Source: Planctomycetales bacterium (lineage in GTDB: Bacteria; Planctomycetota; Planctomycetia; Pirellulales; Thermoguttaceae). From it: a stretch of DNA of 9,728 nt. A program made the translations under genes and the position numbers. Of this stretch, positions 7,171 through 9,728 are shown in pieces (the stretch's first letter is position 1; the number at the start of each line of letters is the position of its first letter). The stretch lies in contig SKZG01000568.1 in NCBI GenBank assembly GCA_007127495.1, positions 1 to 9,728 of the forward strand, in the 5' to 3' direction. The notes beneath the pieces were generated by a model. It was given only the letters and a program-made list of their open reading frames with translations. It did no database searches and had not been told where the DNA came from.

Positions 7171-7946
7171 GCCGCGGAAGCCGCCGTGCCGGCAGGAGGT
7201 GAATGGGTGGCGTTGTGCTCGCTAATCAAGCGGAAAAACAACTCTTCAAGGTCATGCTCCCGGTAGCGGTCGCGCAGTTCCGCGAGCGTGCCCTCCGCGA
7301 GAATATGCCCCCGGTGAACGATGGCAATCCGGTCGCAAAGCTTTTCCGCCTCGCGCATGATGTGCGTGGAGAACAAAATGCACTTGCCGTGATCGCGCAG
7401 TTCCGCCACGGTCTGCAGCAGGGCCCGGGCCACGAGCACGTCGAGCCCGGCGGTCGCCTCATCGAAGATGAGCACGGGCGGGTCATGGACAATCGCCCGC
7501 GCAATCGAAACCCGCTGCTTCATGCCGGTAGACATCTTCGCGCCGAGCACGTTGCGGGTATCGTGCATTTTCAGGCGGGTGAATAGGGCTTCCATGCGGT
7601 CTCGCAATTCGTCATGGGGGATGCCGTGCAAACGGCCGAAATACTCGACCATTTCCCATCCGGTCATGCGGTCGTACACGGCGGTGCCGGCCGACATGAA
7701 GCCGATTTCGCGGCGCACCTCGGCCGCCTGGTCGACCACGTCGTACCCGTTCACCGTGGCCGTACCGCCGGTGGGCTTCAGCAGGGTGCTGAGGATTCGC
7801 AGCGTCGTGGTCTTGCCGGCGCCGTTGGGCCCGAGCAGTCCGTACACCTGGCCGGGGCTTGCGCGAAACGACACCCCCGCCACGGCGACCACTCGGCCGA
7901 GCTTCAGGTCGTCGTAGTGTTTGGCGAGTTGGTCGACGTAGATCAT
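7167..7946 (-). CDS. natA: NatA-like ABC transporter ATPase
   Basis: A 259-residue ABC ATPase, the cytoplasmic motor of the exporter whose permease follows with a 4-base overlap. Walker A is GPNGAGKT (39-46), the signature is the NatA-style MSTGMKQR (138-145) instead of LSGGQ, Walker B is VLIFDEA (158-164) with Glu163, the D-loop is AGLD (166-169) and the H-loop is His195 (FSTHIM). The Q-loop region reads [15 protein letters not shown] (81-95), lacking the usual Gln, as in B. subtilis NatA (GGETGLYDRLT), so this is a family trait and not decay. The C-terminal LEELFFRLI (233-241) also matches NatA-type tails. The start is ATG at 7944-7946; the RBS is weak. The symbol reflects family resemblance; Na+ export is not shown. 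Confidence 0.9.
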   Translation of the reverse strand: MIYVDQLAKHYDDLKLGRVVAVAGVSFRASPGQVYGLLGPNGAGKTTTLRILSTLLKPTGGTATVNGYDVVDQAAEVRREIGFMSAGTAVYDRMTGWEMVEYFGRLHGIPHDELRDRMEALFTRLKMHDTRNVLGAKMSTGMKQRVSIARAIVHDPPVLIFDEATAGLDVLVARALLQTVAELRDHGKCILFSTHIMREAEKLCDRIAIVHRGHILAEGTLAELRDRYREHDLEELFFRLISEHNATHSPPAGTAASAA

Positions 7947-7981
7947 GGCACGCCCGAAGATGCAAAAAGCCGGTTCAGTGG

Positions 7982-7995
7982 TCGCGGCGCCGCGA
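7982..7995. promoter_or_regulatory. Perfect 14-bp palindrome upstream of natA, possible operator
   Basis: TCGCGGCGCCGCGA is its own reverse complement and lies 36-49 bases before the natA start codon, where a repressor could act. In such GC-rich DNA a chance origin is also possible. Confidence 0.25.
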
Positions 7996-8046
7996 GAACA
8001 TACTTCGGCTGTTCCGCTTCTAGGCGCCGGCCGCTTTCATGGAGCA

Positions 8047-8063
8047 GGCACACGCCGTGTGCC
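8047..8063. repeat. Short GC palindrome, REP-like hairpin candidate
   Basis: GGCACAC-GCC-GTGTGCC forms a 7-bp stem with a three-base loop. It sits in the spacer between mqnAC and natA. It has no T-run on either side, so it is not a standard terminator. Similar GCACACGSCGTGTGC palindromes are, from memory, common intergenic elements in planctomycete genomes. Only one copy is seen in this window, so repeat status is unproven here. Confidence 0.35.
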
Positions 8064-8128
8064 GTCCCTGAAATAAAGGCTGCCTGCACCTGGAAACGGA
8101 AGAGCCCATACTTCTATTGTACCGTAGC

Positions 8129-9728
8129 TTACCGGGTTTCGTCTAGGAGGCGGTAAAAGCCGTCGCGGCGGGCGGGCTGAAAGCCAAGCTGCGCGATACG
8201 CCGGCGCAACTCGTTTTCCGTGGTGCGAAATCGCGTCCCGGTCGCTGCCACGACGTTTTCTTCAATCATCAGGCTACCGAAGTCGTTGGCGCCGAATCGG
8301 AGGGCAAGTTGGCCTATATCGAGCCCCTGGGTCACCCAGCTTGCCTGAACATTGGGGAAGTTATCCAGGAAAAGGCGGGCAACCGCCAGCGTTTTCAAAT
8401 AGTCGTGCGCGTGGTGTTTGGGCAAATCGGCAAGGGCGGTGCAACCCGGCTGAAACGTCCAACCGATAAAGGCCGTAAAACCGCCCGTCTCGTCTTGCAA
8501 TGTTCGCAGCCGCTCCAGGTGCTCGACCCGATCCGCAAGCGTTTCCACGTGACCGAACATCATGGTGGCCGAGCCTTTCCCGCCCAGGTGATGCCACGCG
8601 CGGCAGACGGCCAGCCATTGTTCCGTGGAGCACTTGCACGGGCTGACGAGGCGGCGCACGCGATCGACGAGAATTTCCGCGCCGCCTCCCGGCAAACTGC
8701 CGAGCCCCGCGTCGCGCAACCGGGCGAGCACCGTGCCGAGTTCCACGCCCGACTGCTCTGCCACATGCCATATCTCCGGCGGACTGAGGCCGTGGATGTT
8801 CACGTCGGGGAAGCGGCTTTTCACGTCGGCGAAAAGCGATTCGTACCACTCCAGCCCGAGCGCCGGATTCATGCCGCCTTGCAGCAGGATTTGGTTGCCT
8901 CCCAAGGCGACGGTTTCCCTGATCTTCCGGTACAAGTCCTCCCGCTCAATCACGTATCCTTGCGCATCGCCCGGCCGGCACGAGAAGGCGCAAAAACGGC
9001 ATTTCCCGGTGCAGAGATTCGTGTAGTTGATATTCCGGTCGATATGATAGGTGCGCGTCGGGTCGGGATGCAGCCGGCGGGCCACGGCGTCGGCCGCACG
9101 ACCGAGCATCGGCAGGTTGTCCGATTCGAGCAGCGCGAGTGCTTCGTCAACCGAAAGGCGCGCACCGCGGGCGGCCTTGTTCGCCAGCCCGGCAAGGAAC
9201 CGCGTTGTGTTTTCACCGTCGGGCATCTGGTCGACCAGGCCCGCCGGAGGCTGCTCCGGAACCCTCGGTACTGTTTCCCGCGCCGCCGGGGCGTCGGGCT
9301 GCACTTCGGGCGGGGCCAGGCCGTACTTCGACGCGAGCTGGAAAAACCGTTCCAATCCTTGCCGCTGGCGCGGACCGAGAATGAATGAAAGATTCTCGCG
9401 GAGGTACGCCAGACGGGCCGCTTCGTCGAGCGGGAGCCCCGGCATTTCCTCGCGGGCGACGTCGTCGAGCCGAGCAATCGCCCGGTCACGCGCCGTCGCC
9501 AGGGAGACGGAAAGACGGTCCACTTCGATTCCCGGCCGAGCTGCCCACACGGCAAATACAAAGGGTAACCGCTGCCAATCGGCCCACCGTTCGCCAAGGT
9601 CCCAAACGAACGCGAATTCCCCGTTCGGCTCCACGAGCCCGCGGTCGCCGATGACCAGGATGGCGTCGGCGCCGGCCTGTTCGTAGTCGGCGCCCAGGGG
9701 CAAGTCGACCAACCGGGGAGCAATACCA
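8129..9728 (-). CDS. mqnC: Fused chorismate dehydratase (MqnA, C-terminal part) - dehypoxanthine futalosine cyclase (MqnC), 5' end outside window
   Basis: Partial fusion for two futalosine-route menaquinone steps; the frame is open to the right edge, so the nominal TTG at 9710-9712 is not the start. Residues below are counted from that TTG. Residues 1-135 are the C-terminal half of MqnA (chorismate to 3-enolpyruvylbenzoate): ADAILVIGDRGL (15-26), WQRLPFVFAVWAARP (46-60) and a closing helical segment ending LERFFQLASKYGL. A Pro/Ala-rich linker (133-165) follows. From about 172 comes complete MqnC, a radical SAM enzyme that cyclises dehypoxanthine futalosine: DRNINYTNLCTGKCRFCAF with the CxxxCxxC cluster Cys234/238/241 (codons 8990-9013), ILLQGGMNP (275-283), SLPGGGAEILVDRVR (339-353), ATMMFGHVETL (382-392), GFTAFIGWTFQPG (411-423) and RFGANDFGSLMIEENVVAATG (472-492). 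These motifs separate MqnC from MqnE. The N-terminal part of MqnA is not visible. Confidence 0.92.
   Translation of the reverse strand, partial: GIAPRLVDLPLGADYEQAGADAILVIGDRGLVEPNGEFAFVWDLGERWADWQRLPFVFAVWAARPGIEVDRLSVSLATARDRAIARLDDVAREEMPGLPLDEAARLAYLRENLSFILGPRQRQGLERFFQLASKYGLAPPEVQPDAPAARETVPRVPEQPPAGLVDQMPDGENTTRFLAGLANKAARGARLSVDEALALLESDNLPMLGRAADAVARRLHPDPTRTYHIDRNINYTNLCTGKCRFCAFSCRPGDAQGYVIEREDLYRKIRETVALGGNQILLQGGMNPALGLEWYESLFADVKSRFPDVNIHGLSPPEIWHVAEQSGVELGTVLARLRDAGLGSLPGGGAEILVDRVRRLVSPCKCSTEQWLAVCRAWHHLGGKGSATMMFGHVETLADRVEHLERLRTLQDETGGFTAFIGWTFQPGCTALADLPKHHAHDYLKTLAVARLFLDNFPNVQASWVTQGLDIGQLALRFGANDFGSLMIEENVVAATGTRFRTTENELRRRIAQLGFQPARRDGFYRLLDETR

Larger units (their letters stand above)
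7947..8128. other. Spacer between mqnAC and the ABC genes, with two palindromes
   Basis: This 182-base gap separates the mqnAC stop from natA on the same strand. It holds a perfect 14-bp palindrome (7982-7995), a GC hairpin (8047-8063) and, on the minus strand, a TACAAT at 8116-8121 without a convincing -35 partner. No T-run follows either palindrome in the direction of transcription, so no rho-independent terminator is evident. The natA promoter, if separate, must lie here. Confidence 0.5.

Noticed and set aside
8309..9388. Plus-strand 359-residue ORF
   Set aside because: Antisense to the MqnC coding sequence, without family motifs. Shadow.

Overview
The window is GC-rich and densely coded, with almost every gene on the minus strand. 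It looks like a planctomycete chromosome, possibly Pirellulales-like. This is inference from gene content: a futalosine-route menaquinone gene built as an MqnA-MqnC fusion, an ABC-2 permease fused to a CPBP protease, and an OFA-family transporter. No rRNA or other taxonomic marker is present.

Layout from left to right. (1) Positions 1-1352 hold two adjacent, translationally coupled minus-strand genes recognised as BREX phage-defence components: brxB, cut by the left edge, and brxA upstream of it. The rest of the BREX locus (brxC, pglX, pglZ and so on) would lie left of the window. A good sigma70-type promoter candidate sits just upstream of brxA at 1400-1428, so the BREX operon probably begins here. 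(2) Positions 1594-2889 encode a 12-TM OFA-family (oxalate/formate antiporter-like) MFS carrier. It has a strong Shine-Dalgarno, a near-consensus promoter at 3009-3038, and a run of ten cytosines in its central loop. (3) Positions 3205-3540, on the plus strand, hold a decayed Schlafen-AlbA_2-type gene. Its start and RBS remain, but the middle of the domain is deleted and its C-terminal part is lost. (4) Positions 3585-7946 hold three tightly spaced minus-strand genes in transcription order: a NatA-like ABC ATPase, an ABC-2 permease/CPBP fusion, and an amidohydrolase of the aminodeoxyfutalosine-deaminase/chlorohydrolase type. (5) From 8129 to the right edge is a fused MqnA(C-terminal part)-MqnC gene whose 5' end lies outside the window.

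How the parts may work together. MqnA makes 3-enolpyruvylbenzoate from chorismate. MqnC cyclises dehypoxanthine futalosine. Between these steps some bacteria use an amidohydrolase (MqnX) to deaminate aminodeoxyfutalosine. The amidohydrolase here, on the same strand and a few kb downstream, is a plausible candidate for that step. The ABC exporter lies between the two and is not an obvious menaquinone gene.

I see no wholly new system. The points most worth a second look are the unusual BREX left flank, the MqnA-MqnC fusion, the internally deleted AlbA_2 remnant and the homopolymer tract in the transporter. No tRNA, rRNA, CRISPR array, IS element or clear rho-independent terminator was found.
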